Shown here: piece after piece, positions 34,857 to 44,560 of the stretch | Layout: each line of letters starts with the position of its first letter | How positions within the stretch are numbered: the stretch's first letter is position 1 | NCBI RefSeq assembly: GCF_021568855.1 | Contig: NZ_JAKGUG010000003.1 | Span: 186,001-250,000 of the forward strand | Length of the DNA: 64,000 nt | Direction: 5' to 3' | DNA from: Dethiosulfovibrio russensis | Lineage (GTDB): Bacteria > Synergistota > Synergistia > Synergistales > Dethiosulfovibrionaceae | The notes under the pieces: generated by a model | Seen by the model: the letters and a program-made list of their open reading frames with translations, nothing else | Told to the model about the DNA's origin: nothing | Databases searched by the model: none | Program-made: the position numbers and the translations under genes

Positions 34857-35441
34857 ATGTCGATGTATATCCCTTATGTCATAGAGCAAACGGGGCGAGG
34901 AGAGAGATCCTACGATATCTACTCCAGGCTCTTGAAGGACCGTATCGTTTTCATAGGAGACGAGATAAACGATGGTCTGGCGAACTCGGTCATAGCCCAG
35001 ATGTTGTTTTTGGAGAGCGAGAACCCCGATAAGGATATCTATTTTTACATCAACTCTCCCGGTGGTTCCACCACCGCCGGGTTGGCGATCTATGACACCA
35101 TGCAGTATGTCAAGTGCGATATCTCGACCATAGTCGTAGGAATAGCCGCCAGCATGGCGGCGGTGCTTTTGACCGCCGGCACTACGGGGAAAAGGGTATC
35201 TCTTCCTCGAAGCAGGGTGATGATACATCAACCTTGGGGAGGTGCCAGAGGCAAGGCATCCGATATGGCTATTCAGGTCAAGGAGATTATGCATACTAAA
35301 GAGACGTTGAATCGGATTCTGGCCGACCACAGTGGTCAGGATTTCGATAAGATATGCGAAGATACGGAAAAGGACTTCTATATGTCAGCTGACGAGGCCA
35401 TGGCCTATGGGCTTGTGGACAAGGTCATCGATAGACGATAG
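34857..35441 (+). CDS. clpP: ATP-dependent Clp protease proteolytic subunit
   Basis: A 194-residue serine peptidase of normal length. The catalytic triad is S99 (GIAASMAAV), H124 (MIHQPWGG) and D173 ([11 protein letters not shown]). N-terminal residues [23 protein letters not shown] are typical and a short propeptide may be removed. It forms the 14-mer barrel fed by ClpX, encoded next. GGAGGAG precedes the ATG. Confidence 0.98.
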   Translation: MSMYIPYVIEQTGRGERSYDIYSRLLKDRIVFIGDEINDGLANSVIAQMLFLESENPDKDIYFYINSPGGSTTAGLAIYDTMQYVKCDISTIVVGIAASMAAVLLTAGTTGKRVSLPRSRVMIHQPWGGARGKASDMAIQVKEIMHTKETLNRILADHSGQDFDKICEDTEKDFYMSADEAMAYGLVDKVIDRR

Positions 35442-35464
35442 AATTCGTAACCGCCGAGACGCAG

Positions 35465-35498
35465 ATAAGGGAGCCCGCAAATCGGGTATCCCTTATTT
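35465..35498 (+). terminator. Hairpin between clpP and clpX, possible attenuator
   Basis: ATAAGGGA pairs with TCCCTTAT and, inside, CCCG with CGGG, with small internal bulges; TTTGTG follows. The T-run is short and broken, so partial termination or an RNA processing site is more likely than a strong stop. Confidence 0.5.
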
Positions 35499-35558
35499 GT
35501 GCATTATGGGCGTTAATGCGTCGTCCAGGTTCCTATCCGATCGCAAGGAGGACTAAAA

Positions 35559-36854
35559 ATGAGAAATTTTGACGAGAAAGGCCGTACAGGAGATAAGGGC
35601 ATTCGTTGTTCCTTTTGTGGCAAAACCCAGGAAGAGGTGGTCAAGCTAATCGCCGGGCCTGGCGTCTATATATGTAACGAGTGCATCAACCTCTGTTCTC
35701 TGATACTTCAGGAGGATCAGGCCTCTCAGGAGTCGGGAAAGACCCTCTCGGTAAAGGAACCTTTTATGGACTTCAACAACATTCCCAAGCCCAGAGAGAT
35801 CAAGTCCTATCTGGATCGTTACGTTATCGGTCAGGAAAAGGCCAAAAGAGCCGTCTCCGTATCGGTATATAACCACTATCGGAGAATTCAGAACAATATG
35901 GCCAACGAGAGCGAAGTTGATATCCAGAAAAGCAACCTACTGTTGGCCGGTCCTACCGGTTCAGGAAAGACCCTGATCGCCCAGACACTGGCAAAAAAAC
36001 TTAATGTTCCCTTTGCCATGGCGGATGCCACCGTTCTTACAGAGGCTGGATATGTCGGAGAGGACGTCGAGAATATCCTCGTAAGGCTTCTACAAGCCGC
36101 CGATTACGATGTCTCCGCTGCGGAGAGAGGGATCATCTACATAGACGAAATGGACAAGATAACCCGTAAGTCCGAGTCGACGTCGATAACCAGAGATGTC
36201 TCGGGGGAAGGAGTTCAGCAGGCATTGCTCAAGATACTCGAGGGGACCTTGGCCAACATTCCCCCCAAGGGTGGCAGAAAACACCCCTATCAGGAATTCA
36301 TATCGATAGATACCACCAATATCCTTTTCATATGTGCGGGGGCCTTCGATGGCCTTGAGGATATAGTAGCCAGAAGGATGAACAGAAAGATGATCGGCTT
36401 CGGAGGTGAAGTCCACAGCAAAGTGTCGGCCAAGAGATTTGAGCTTCTGTCTCATGCAGAGCCGGACGATCTGATGTCCTTCGGTTTTATACCGGAGATC
36501 ATAGGCCGTATTCCCGTATTGGTTCCCATGGAGACCCTGGACGTAGATGCCTTGGTCAAGATACTTACCGAGCCTCGTAACGCTTTGGTCAGACAGTATG
36601 AGAAACTCCTTGAGCTGGAGAACATCGATCTGGAGTTTACCGAGGGAGCCTTAAAAGCCGTAGCTGAAAAAGCCATGATCAAGAACACCGGGGCCAGAGG
36701 ACTCCGGACGATAATGGAGGGCAGAATGTTGGATCTTATGTACGATATCCCTTCCAGAGAGGACGACGTCGTCAAGATTATTCTGGACGAAGGGTTTATC
36801 GACGGCTCGGAGCCGCCCAGGTATGTTCTCGGAAGCGATGAGGAGGTAGCCTAG
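35559..36854 (+). CDS. clpX: Clp protease ATPase subunit ClpX
   Basis: A 431-residue AAA+ unfoldase. The N-terminal zinc-binding domain has CSFCGKTQ and CNECINLC; Walker A is GPTGSGKT at 131-138; Walker B is [10 protein letters not shown]; the pore loop GYVGEDVE and sensor residues are in place. It unfolds tagged substrates for ClpP. The ATG follows AAGGAGG. lon starts 3 bases after its stop. Confidence 0.98.
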   Translation: MRNFDEKGRTGDKGIRCSFCGKTQEEVVKLIAGPGVYICNECINLCSLILQEDQASQESGKTLSVKEPFMDFNNIPKPREIKSYLDRYVIGQEKAKRAVSVSVYNHYRRIQNNMANESEVDIQKSNLLLAGPTGSGKTLIAQTLAKKLNVPFAMADATVLTEAGYVGEDVENILVRLLQAADYDVSAAERGIIYIDEMDKITRKSESTSITRDVSGEGVQQALLKILEGTLANIPPKGGRKHPYQEFISIDTTNILFICAGAFDGLEDIVARRMNRKMIGFGGEVHSKVSAKRFELLSHAEPDDLMSFGFIPEIIGRIPVLVPMETLDVDALVKILTEPRNALVRQYEKLLELENIDLEFTEGALKAVAEKAMIKNTGARGLRTIMEGRMLDLMYDIPSREDDVVKIILDEGFIDGSEPPRYVLGSDEEVA

Positions 36855-36857
36855 TTT

Positions 36858-39173
36858 ATGGCCTATGTTCTTCCCGTTCGGGACATGGTGATGTTCCCGG
36901 GGGCCATCGCTCCTCTTTTCGTAGGACGTCCCAGATCCCTCAAGGCAATTGAGCTTTCCATACTCGAGGATCGGAAGATCTTCGTCGCTACCCAGATGGA
37001 CCTGTCGGTAGAGGATCCCGGAGACGGAGATCTTTACTCTATGGGAACTCTCTGCAACATACTTCAGATGGTCAGGGTTCCGGATGGATCGACCAAGGTG
37101 CTGCTTGAGGGGCTCGGGCGTATGAGGGCTAGATCGTTCGTCAAGGAGAGGGATGTCCTATCGGCCGATATCGTACCAGTTGAGACAGGGCGATGGAGGA
37201 AAGATGAAAAGATAGAGGCATTAAAGAGAAGTGTAATGCTGGCTTTCGAGGAATACGTGACCCTTCACCCAAAACTTCCGTCGGAGATCCTCATCTCGGT
37301 TAATTCTGTGAAAGACCTGGATAAAATGTCCGACCTGGTCGCGTCTCATCTGACCATAGATGTCGACAAAAAACAGAATCTTTTGGAATGCAACCGTATG
37401 GATACGAGGTTGGAGTTTCTTCTTAAGACGTTACTGGAGGAAAACGAACTTCTGAAACTGGAACACGATATCCACGACAGAGTTCAACAGGAGCTGGAAC
37501 AGGGGCAGAAGCAGTATTATCTGAGGGAGCAGCTGAAGATCATACGTTCCGAGTTAGGACAGGACGATTCGGAATCCGAACTGGACGGGTACGAAAAGAA
37601 GATCATCGATGCAGAGCTTCCGGAGGAAGTGGAGGAACGGGCCAGGGAGGAACTTCGAAGATTGGGCAAGATGCCGCCTCTGTCGGCGGAGGCCACGGTC
37701 GTGAGGAGCTACATAGACTGGATCTTGGGGATGCCTTGGCATAGGGAAACGGAGGACAATCTCGACCTCTCCTCGGTGCGTTCCGTCCTGGAGTCCAATC
37801 ATTACGGTCTCGAGAGGATAAAGAAACGCCTTCTGGAATTCATAGCGGTCAGGAAACTGGCGGGAGACCAGGCCAGAGGGGGAATTCTCTGTCTTGTCGG
37901 CCCTCCCGGGGTCGGGAAAACCTCGTTAGGCCGTTCCGTCGCCGATGCTATGGGAAGAAAGTTCGTCAGTATGTCTCTGGGCGGGGTAAGAGACGAAGCG
38001 GAGATACGAGGCCATAGGAAGACCTATATCGGATCCATGCCTGGCAGGATAATGCAGAAGATAAAGCAAGTGGGGACCAAGAACCCGGTGTTGTTGATGG
38101 ACGAGGTCGATAAACTGGGCAACGATTTCAGAGGGGATCCGGCGTCGGCCCTTTTGGAGGTACTAGATCCATCGCAGAACGATCGTTTCGTGGACCATTA
38201 TCTGGAGGTCCCCTTCGATCTCAGCAAGGTCCTGTTCATTACCACCGCAAACGTCACCCATACGATACCAAGCGCCTTGTTGGACCGTATGGAGGTTATA
38301 GAGCTTTCCGGTTACGTGATGGAGGAAAAACTGAGGATAGCTAAGAAACACCTGCTGCCCAAGCTTCTCAGGGAAAACGGACTGAGCAGGAAAGACCTTA
38401 CCATCTCCGACGGAGTTTATCGAAAGATAGTGGGAGAGTACACGAGGGAAGCGGGCGTAAGAAACCTGGAGAGGAACATGGCCTCCCTCTGCAGGAAAGC
38501 GGCGATGAAGATCGTCGAATCGGAGACTTCCGACGAAAAAGTCGGCCCTGTTAGGGTGACCGCTAAAAACTTAAAAGACTATCTTGGCGCCCCAAAACGG
38601 TACGATCTCAGGCTTCCCAAGAGTCCCCGCAGAGGAGTTGCCTTGGGCTTGGCATGGACTCAGGCCGGAGGAGAGGTCCTGGTGATAGAGGCTATCTCTA
38701 CGGAGGGAAAGGGGCAGGTCACCTTGACCGGCAACCTCGGCTCCATTATGCAGGAATCGGCACAGACCGCTATGGGGTATCTGAAAGGTCACGGCGGCCA
38801 GCTCGGCCTTAAAGACGTCGACTGGAACGGTCTCGACGTCCATCTCCACGTCCCTGAAGGCGCTATCCCGAAGGACGGACCTTCGGCCGGTATAACCATG
38901 GCCGTGGCCATATTGTCGGTTTTGGCCGGTAGAAGATACCTCCCGGACGTTGCTATGACTGGCGAGATCTCCCTTCTAGGGCAGGTCTTACCGATCGGGG
39001 GCATCAGGGAAAAGATTTTGGCTGCCAAGAGAAACGGTATCAAGAGGCTCATCGTTCCCGAGGGCAATCGTCCCGACGTGGAAGAGCTCGAAGAGTGGGT
39101 TAAGGACGGTCTCCGTTTCGTCTTCGTCTCTTCCGCTAAGGACGTCTTTAAGCATGCCTTGGAGTCCGATTAA
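36858..39173 (+). CDS. lon: ATP-dependent protease La
   Basis: A 771-residue LonA protease: N-terminal substrate domain, AAA+ module with GPPGVGKTSLG at about 348-355 and LLMDEVDKLG, and a C-terminal serine-lysine protease domain with S676 in KDGPSAGIT and the lysine in GGIREKILAAKRNG. It degrades misfolded and regulatory proteins. ATG 36858 begins MAYVLPVRDMVMFPGAIAP, the usual opening. Its stop overlaps the engB ATG by one base. Confidence 0.98.
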   Translation: MAYVLPVRDMVMFPGAIAPLFVGRPRSLKAIELSILEDRKIFVATQMDLSVEDPGDGDLYSMGTLCNILQMVRVPDGSTKVLLEGLGRMRARSFVKERDVLSADIVPVETGRWRKDEKIEALKRSVMLAFEEYVTLHPKLPSEILISVNSVKDLDKMSDLVASHLTIDVDKKQNLLECNRMDTRLEFLLKTLLEENELLKLEHDIHDRVQQELEQGQKQYYLREQLKIIRSELGQDDSESELDGYEKKIIDAELPEEVEERAREELRRLGKMPPLSAEATVVRSYIDWILGMPWHRETEDNLDLSSVRSVLESNHYGLERIKKRLLEFIAVRKLAGDQARGGILCLVGPPGVGKTSLGRSVADAMGRKFVSMSLGGVRDEAEIRGHRKTYIGSMPGRIMQKIKQVGTKNPVLLMDEVDKLGNDFRGDPASALLEVLDPSQNDRFVDHYLEVPFDLSKVLFITTANVTHTIPSALLDRMEVIELSGYVMEEKLRIAKKHLLPKLLRENGLSRKDLTISDGVYRKIVGEYTREAGVRNLERNMASLCRKAAMKIVESETSDEKVGPVRVTAKNLKDYLGAPKRYDLRLPKSPRRGVALGLAWTQAGGEVLVIEAISTEGKGQVTLTGNLGSIMQESAQTAMGYLKGHGGQLGLKDVDWNGLDVHLHVPEGAIPKDGPSAGITMAVAILSVLAGRRYLPDVAMTGEISLLGQVLPIGGIREKILAAKRNGIKRLIVPEGNRPDVEELEEWVKDGLRFVFVSSAKDVFKHALESD

Positions 39174-39784
39174 TGTTCAGGTGGAGAGCGGAGCTTGTCC
39201 GCACAGCCTTCGAGGCTCGTCAGTTTCCAGAACCTAAGTTTCCGGAGGTCGCCTTGGCAGGCAGGTCAAACGTGGGAAAGTCCAGTCTGCTGAACGCCCT
39301 TATAGACCAGAAAATAGCCCATATCAGTTCGAAACCGGGAAAGACTAGAAGCATAAATTTTTTCGAGGTCTCCTCTGGAGGAAATCCTTTTACCTTGGTC
39401 GATCTTCCTGGATATGGATTTGCGTCGAGGAGCAAAAAAGAACAGGACCAGTGGCGTAAGCTGATAGAGAGATACGTATCTTCCAGACAAAATCTGTCTT
39501 TGGTCATACACTTGGTCGATTTTCGTCACGGACTTCTGAAGAACGACGTAGAACTTCAGGACTGGATCTCCGCTCTCGGAGTGCCTATGCTCACGGTCTT
39601 TACCAAGGTGGACAAAATAGCCAGGGGTAAAAGAAAGGGCGAGCTTCACAAGTATATAAAGTCCGGTCTGAAATCCGTCGACGTCCCTATCCTCACCTCT
39701 ACGGAGGGGAAGTTGGGAGTAGAGGAGTTGCGGACTTTCATATCGGCCTACCTGGAAGAATGGAATCGTTATGTGGATAGTTAA
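39173..39784 (+). CDS. engB: Ribosome biogenesis GTPase (EngB/YsxC)
   Basis: A 203-residue GTPase for 50S assembly. Motifs: AGRSNVGKSSLLNALI (G1), PGKTRSINFF (G2), LVDLPGYGFA (G3), VFTKVDK (G4). Family members are usually encoded next to lon, as here. Start ATG 39173 overlaps the lon stop. Confidence 0.96.
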   Translation: MFRWRAELVRTAFEARQFPEPKFPEVALAGRSNVGKSSLLNALIDQKIAHISSKPGKTRSINFFEVSSGGNPFTLVDLPGYGFASRSKKEQDQWRKLIERYVSSRQNLSLVIHLVDFRHGLLKNDVELQDWISALGVPMLTVFTKVDKIARGKRKGELHKYIKSGLKSVDVPILTSTEGKLGVEELRTFISAYLEEWNRYVDS

Positions 39785-39796
39785 GGGGGAAAAAAG

Positions 39797-42460
39797 ATGA
39801 TAGAGAGGAACAAAGAGCTTTCCAAAAACTACGATCCTAAACCGATCGAGGACAGATTTTATCGGTGGTGGTTGGATAAAGGACTCTTCGAGGCGGACGT
39901 AGACAAGGAGAAAGAGGCTTTCAGCATAGTCATCCCCCCCCCTAACGTAACCGGTTCTCTTCACATGGGGCATGCCTTCAATAACACCTTTCAGGACATT
40001 ATCTGTAGATACAAGAGGATGAGAGGCTACAACGTCCTGTGGCTTCCTGGAACAGATCATGCCGGGATAGCCACACAAAACGTCGTGGAAAGGGAGCTTA
40101 CCAAAGAGGGTATCTCCAGACACGATATGTCCAGAGAGGATTTTATCGACAGGGTATGGGCGTGGAAAGAGGAATACGGCAACAGGATAATAAACCAGCA
40201 GAAAAAACTAGGAAATTCCTGTGATTGGCGCCGTCTGAGGTTCACCATGGACGAGGGGCTCTCCAAGGCGGTACGTGCCGTCTTCGTGAGGCTTTACGAA
40301 AAAGGACTCATATACAGAGGGAAATACATCATAAACTGGTGCCCCAGGTGTCAGACCGCCCTTTCCGATCTGGAGGTGGAGCACTCGGAGGAGCCGGGTA
40401 AACTTTATTACGTTGCCTATCCGATCGTAGGGGAAGATGGATATATTCTAGTAGCCACTACCAGACCGGAGACCATTCTCGGAGACGTCGCAGTAGCCGT
40501 CCATCCCAGGGACGAGAATAATCGCTCTCTGATAGGCAAAAAAGTGGTGGCTCCTTTAACCGGAGGCAGGGAGATACCCATAATAGAGGACAACATGGTG
40601 GATCCCGAGTTCGGAACGGGATTCGTCAAGATAACCCCCGCTCATGACCCGAACGACTTCCTGGTGGGGCAGAGACACGGTCTCGAACAGCTCCAGGTGA
40701 TCGATGCCCAGGGCGTGATGAACGAGAACGCCGGTCCCTATGCAGGTATGTCCGTAGAGGAAGGACGAAAGAAGGCAGTCTCGGACCTCGAAGAACAGGG
40801 CTACCTCAAGAAGGTCGAGGATCTTCCTCATCAGGTCGGTCATTGTTATAGGTGTAACACCGTCGTGGAACCCTATCTGTCTGAACAGTGGTTTGTCAAG
40901 GCGAAGCCCTTGGCCGACAGAGGAGTTCAATCGGTCGAAAACGGCGAAATCCGATGGTTGCCTGAACACTGGACCAAAACCTACTATCAGTGGATGGAAA
41001 ACATCAGGGACTGGTGTATCTCACGTCAGCTTTGGTGGGGACACAGAATCCCGGCCTGGACCTGTCAGGACTGTGGACATATAGTGGTTGCCGAGGAAGA
41101 CCCGACAGAATGTCCTAAGTGCGGATCGTCCGCCTTGATACAGGACGAGGACGTGCTTGATACCTGGTTCAGCAGCGCCCTTTGGCCTTTCTCGACCTTG
41201 GGCTGGCCCGATAAGACCGAGGAATTGGAGCATTTCTACCCCACTTCCCTGATGGTGACCGGATTCGACATAATCTTCTTCTGGGTCTCTAGGATGATAA
41301 TGATGGGGTTGGAGTTCATGGACGAGATCCCCTTCAACGACGTTTACATCCATGCCTTGGTGAGAGACGAGCAGGGGCAAAAGATGAGCAAGTCCAAGGG
41401 GAATGTGATCGATCCTCTTACCATGATCGATCAGTTCGGCGCCGACGCTCTTCGTTTTACCGTAGCTGCCCTTACGATGCCCGGAAGGGACATACTCCTA
41501 AGCCCAAGTAAGATAGAGAACTACAGGCATTTCCTCAATAAAATATGGAATGCCAGCCGTTTCGCACTGATGAATCTGGGCGACTCGGAACCCTCTCGAC
41601 CCGATGATAAGGACCTTAGGCTTCACGATAAGTGGATAATGGATCGACTGTCCAAGGTGAACTCTCAGGTTACCGATTATCTTGACGAATATCTCATAGG
41701 CGATGCGGCCAGATTGCTCTACGATTTTATCTGGGGAGATCTTTGCGACTGGTACGTAGAGATGAGCAAACCCGCTCTCTGGGGAGACGAGGGTGAGGAC
41801 AGAAAGGAAGCCACCCTCTGGGTCCTTCTCGAAGTCTTCAAAGAGACTCTCTCGTTGCTTCACCCCTTTATTCCCTTCCTGACAGAGGAGCTGTGGCAGG
41901 CTTTCGGTTTTGGACAGGAGCCTATGGAAAAGGAGGAGTGGAAGGTCAGATCCTCCGACGAAAGGCCCGACACCCTGGAGAAATCCATGGATACCCTACA
42001 GGACATGATAAGGGCCATAAGGAACCTTAGAGCAGAGGCTGGTTTGCCTCCTCAGAAGTCTGTGGATTCCGTGGTGGTGAGGACGGATTCTAGAGATACT
42101 GTTGAACTGGTGAAGGAGAACGAGGACATGATATCCCTTCTCGCCAGGGTGAATAGAGTATCGGTGGTCCCGACCGGATCCGACGCTTCCGGCAAGTCTC
42201 TTAGCTCCGTTCTCGGCTCGGGTATAGTCTATCTTCCGGTAGGAGATCTTCTGGATATCGATTCTGAAATACGGAGATTGGAGCAGGAAAAGGAACAGAT
42301 GGAGAGCAACCTTTCCAAGAGCGAAAAGAAACTGGCCAACCCAAACTTCGTTGAAAGAGCTCCCCTGGATGTAGTGGAAAAAGAGCGCGGTAGGATCGAG
42401 GATTTCCAAAGAAGAATTCATAGAATAGCGGAAAACATCGCCAGTCTCTCCGAAAAATGA
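39797..42460 (+). CDS. valS: Valyl-tRNA synthetase
   Basis: An 887-residue class I synthetase. The HIGH motif is in PPPNVTGSLHMGHA (about 47-60), the signature KMSKS in GQKMSKSKGN (about 528), with an editing domain (ATTRPETILGDVAVAV) between. The C-terminal 70 residues form the tRNA-binding coiled coil characteristic of ValRS. It overlaps folC as ATGA. Confidence 0.98.
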   Translation: MIERNKELSKNYDPKPIEDRFYRWWLDKGLFEADVDKEKEAFSIVIPPPNVTGSLHMGHAFNNTFQDIICRYKRMRGYNVLWLPGTDHAGIATQNVVERELTKEGISRHDMSREDFIDRVWAWKEEYGNRIINQQKKLGNSCDWRRLRFTMDEGLSKAVRAVFVRLYEKGLIYRGKYIINWCPRCQTALSDLEVEHSEEPGKLYYVAYPIVGEDGYILVATTRPETILGDVAVAVHPRDENNRSLIGKKVVAPLTGGREIPIIEDNMVDPEFGTGFVKITPAHDPNDFLVGQRHGLEQLQVIDAQGVMNENAGPYAGMSVEEGRKKAVSDLEEQGYLKKVEDLPHQVGHCYRCNTVVEPYLSEQWFVKAKPLADRGVQSVENGEIRWLPEHWTKTYYQWMENIRDWCISRQLWWGHRIPAWTCQDCGHIVVAEEDPTECPKCGSSALIQDEDVLDTWFSSALWPFSTLGWPDKTEELEHFYPTSLMVTGFDIIFFWVSRMIMMGLEFMDEIPFNDVYIHALVRDEQGQKMSKSKGNVIDPLTMIDQFGADALRFTVAALTMPGRDILLSPSKIENYRHFLNKIWNASRFALMNLGDSEPSRPDDKDLRLHDKWIMDRLSKVNSQVTDYLDEYLIGDAARLLYDFIWGDLCDWYVEMSKPALWGDEGEDRKEATLWVLLEVFKETLSLLHPFIPFLTEELWQAFGFGQEPMEKEEWKVRSSDERPDTLEKSMDTLQDMIRAIRNLRAEAGLPPQKSVDSVVVRTDSRDTVELVKENEDMISLLARVNRVSVVPTGSDASGKSLSSVLGSGIVYLPVGDLLDIDSEIRRLEQEKEQMESNLSKSEKKLANPNFVERAPLDVVEKERGRIEDFQRRIHRIAENIASLSEK

Positions 42461-43782
42461 GCGAAAAAATAGATATAGAGAGATACGACGATATCGAGAG
42501 GCTTATGACAGAACTGTCCAGCCCTGGGATACACCCCGGGCTAGGCAGGGTTGTCCGTCTTTTGAACATCATGGGAAATCCTGAAAGATCCTTTCCCGCC
42601 GTCCACGTTGTCGGCACCAACGGCAAGGGATCCACTTCCGCCATGATAGAGATGGCTTTGCGGAGTTCGGGATACTCTACAGCTCTCTACACCAGTCCCC
42701 ATCTTCTGCATTTCGGAGAGAGACTAACCCTCAATGGCGAATGCGTATCTCCGGAAGCCTGGAGGAGATCAATTCTTCGGATATTCGACTGTGTAGAAGA
42801 AGACCCCTCGCTAAAAGAGGACAGGCCTACTTATTTTGAGATCATGACGGTATGTGCCTTGATTTTGATCTCCGAGAGATCTCCCGACATAGCGGTGATA
42901 GAGGCCGGCATGGGAGGCCGTCTGGATGCCACCAACGTGTTGGGCGACGTCAGGCTGTCGGTGGTCACGCCTATCGCCTTGGATCACAGCGATTTTCTCG
43001 GAGATACTGTGGAGGCGGTGGCGGAGGAAAAATTCGCGGTCATAAGGGATGGGGGTCGAGCCATCTTTGCCGGAGACGGAGGAGGCGTGCTATCTCGCCG
43101 TTTCAGGGAGATCTGCGACAGCCGAGGTTGCATCGATGTCGTGGCGGATGAGACGATAGAGATAGATCTGGATAGTTTATCCCTGTCCCTTTCAGGTACG
43201 ACGGTATCTCTTAGAAGACAGGGGAAGACCGTCGAGCTTGTCCTGTCTTTATTGGGTAGATACCAGGCGGAGAACGCACGTCTAGCCTATCTGGCCTGCG
43301 ATATCCTGAGAGAAGATTTTTACCGGATGAAAAAAAAGGATATCCTGAGAGGTTTTTCCTCCACCAAATGGCCCGGAAGGTTGGAGGTATTTAGAAAAGA
43401 GCCTCCTCTGCTTTTGGACGGAGCCCATAACCCCCACGGAATGTCGGCTTTGGTAGCCTCCTTGGGCGATCTTATCGGATCTAGAAGCCTCGGAATCGTC
43501 TATACGTCCATGTCCGACAAAGACTACGCCACCGTGTTGGGCATACTGTCCGACGGTATGTCCTGTCGACTGTACTGTACCGAGGTGCCCGATAACGAGA
43601 GGTGTGCCAAAGCCGAAAGACTGGCCCAAGCTGCGAAGGACATGAGGTGGACAGCCTCTCCGGTCGCCGTAACCGATCCATCGAGAGCCCTGGATCTTGC
43701 CTCGGAGGAGTGCGACATCGTTATCGGCTGCGGGAGTCTCTATCTATTGTCCTGGATATACAGGAACTACGTAAAACCATGA
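42457..43782 (+). CDS. folC: Folylpolyglutamate synthase / dihydrofolate synthase
   Basis: A 441-residue Mur-ligase-like enzyme that adds glutamate to folates. The P-loop is GTNGKGST (about 52-59); YTSPHLLHFGERL, VIEAGMGGRLDATNV and LLDGAHNPHGM are further family motifs. It follows valS with an ATGA overlap, the common valS-folC pair. The end overlaps the next gene as ATGA. Confidence 0.96.
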   Translation: MSEKIDIERYDDIERLMTELSSPGIHPGLGRVVRLLNIMGNPERSFPAVHVVGTNGKGSTSAMIEMALRSSGYSTALYTSPHLLHFGERLTLNGECVSPEAWRRSILRIFDCVEEDPSLKEDRPTYFEIMTVCALILISERSPDIAVIEAGMGGRLDATNVLGDVRLSVVTPIALDHSDFLGDTVEAVAEEKFAVIRDGGRAIFAGDGGGVLSRRFREICDSRGCIDVVADETIEIDLDSLSLSLSGTTVSLRRQGKTVELVLSLLGRYQAENARLAYLACDILREDFYRMKKKDILRGFSSTKWPGRLEVFRKEPPLLLDGAHNPHGMSALVASLGDLIGSRSLGIVYTSMSDKDYATVLGILSDGMSCRLYCTEVPDNERCAKAERLAQAAKDMRWTASPVAVTDPSRALDLASEECDIVIGCGSLYLLSWIYRNYVKP

Positions 43783-44513
43783 TCCCTTCCTTTCGCGTAT
43801 CGATCGGAGCAAATGGAGATGTGCTCGAGTTTTTGGAGGGGAACTCTGTTCGTGGTGCTATGACGTTGCGTTCTCCCGATCTTCGTCCTCAGGACGAAGT
43901 GATGATGTATCTGTCGACCTTGGGAACAGTGATCTCTCCTAGGCAGGTTCATGGCGTCGACATAGTTATCGATCGGGACGACATCGCCTCCCGCACCTTC
44001 GGGGACGGCGTCATTCTGACATCCGAAGGATTCATAGGGACGATTCAGGTAGCGGATTGTTACCCCGTCCTGTTATCGGGGAGCTCTCCCGCTCCTTGGC
44101 GCCTTCTTCTACATTCGGGATTCAAGGGAACTGTTGACAATATAGTCCTTGCCGGATGGCGTAGGTTGTTGAAGACGACGGACGTGGATGTCGAGCTATC
44201 TCGTGCCTGGATAGGTCCGGGAATAGGTTCTTGCTGTTACAGAAGAAAGAGCAACGATCCCTGGACCGATAAAGCGATGCGCCTGCTTGAAAGGAATTTT
44301 TGGAGAAGAGACGGCGACTCCGTATGGTTCGACATGGCTTCCGCTATAAGAAGTCAGATCGAGGGATTGGGTATTGACCCGAACAACATCGCCGTTCATG
44401 GGGAGTGTACTTTATGCAACTCTTCCAGGTATCTATCCTATCGAAGCGGGGATAAAGAGAGCCGAATGGTCTTTTTTTCATCCATAGATGCCACTTTCGA
44501 CGCTTATCTGTGA
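43779..44513 (+). CDS. PgeF/YfiH family purine nucleosidase or laccase-like protein
   Basis: A 244-residue protein of the DUF152 family, described as peptidoglycan editing factor, purine nucleoside phosphorylase and polyphenol oxidase in different studies. Metal-site motifs are visible: RQVHGVD, VADCYPVLL, LLHSGFKGTVDN, IGPGIGSCCY and ECTLCNSSRYLSYR. The usual HAGWRG loop is changed to HSGFKG, though the ligand histidine stays. ATG 43779 overlaps the folC stop; the frame is open further upstream but only as a shadow of folC. Confidence 0.85.
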   Translation: MIPSFRVSIGANGDVLEFLEGNSVRGAMTLRSPDLRPQDEVMMYLSTLGTVISPRQVHGVDIVIDRDDIASRTFGDGVILTSEGFIGTIQVADCYPVLLSGSSPAPWRLLLHSGFKGTVDNIVLAGWRRLLKTTDVDVELSRAWIGPGIGSCCYRRKSNDPWTDKAMRLLERNFWRRDGDSVWFDMASAIRSQIEGLGIDPNNIAVHGECTLCNSSRYLSYRSGDKESRMVFFSSIDATFDAYL

Positions 44514-44560
44514 TACTGTAGACGGGAACAACAGAACCAGGCCGATTGGAGTGAGTACTG

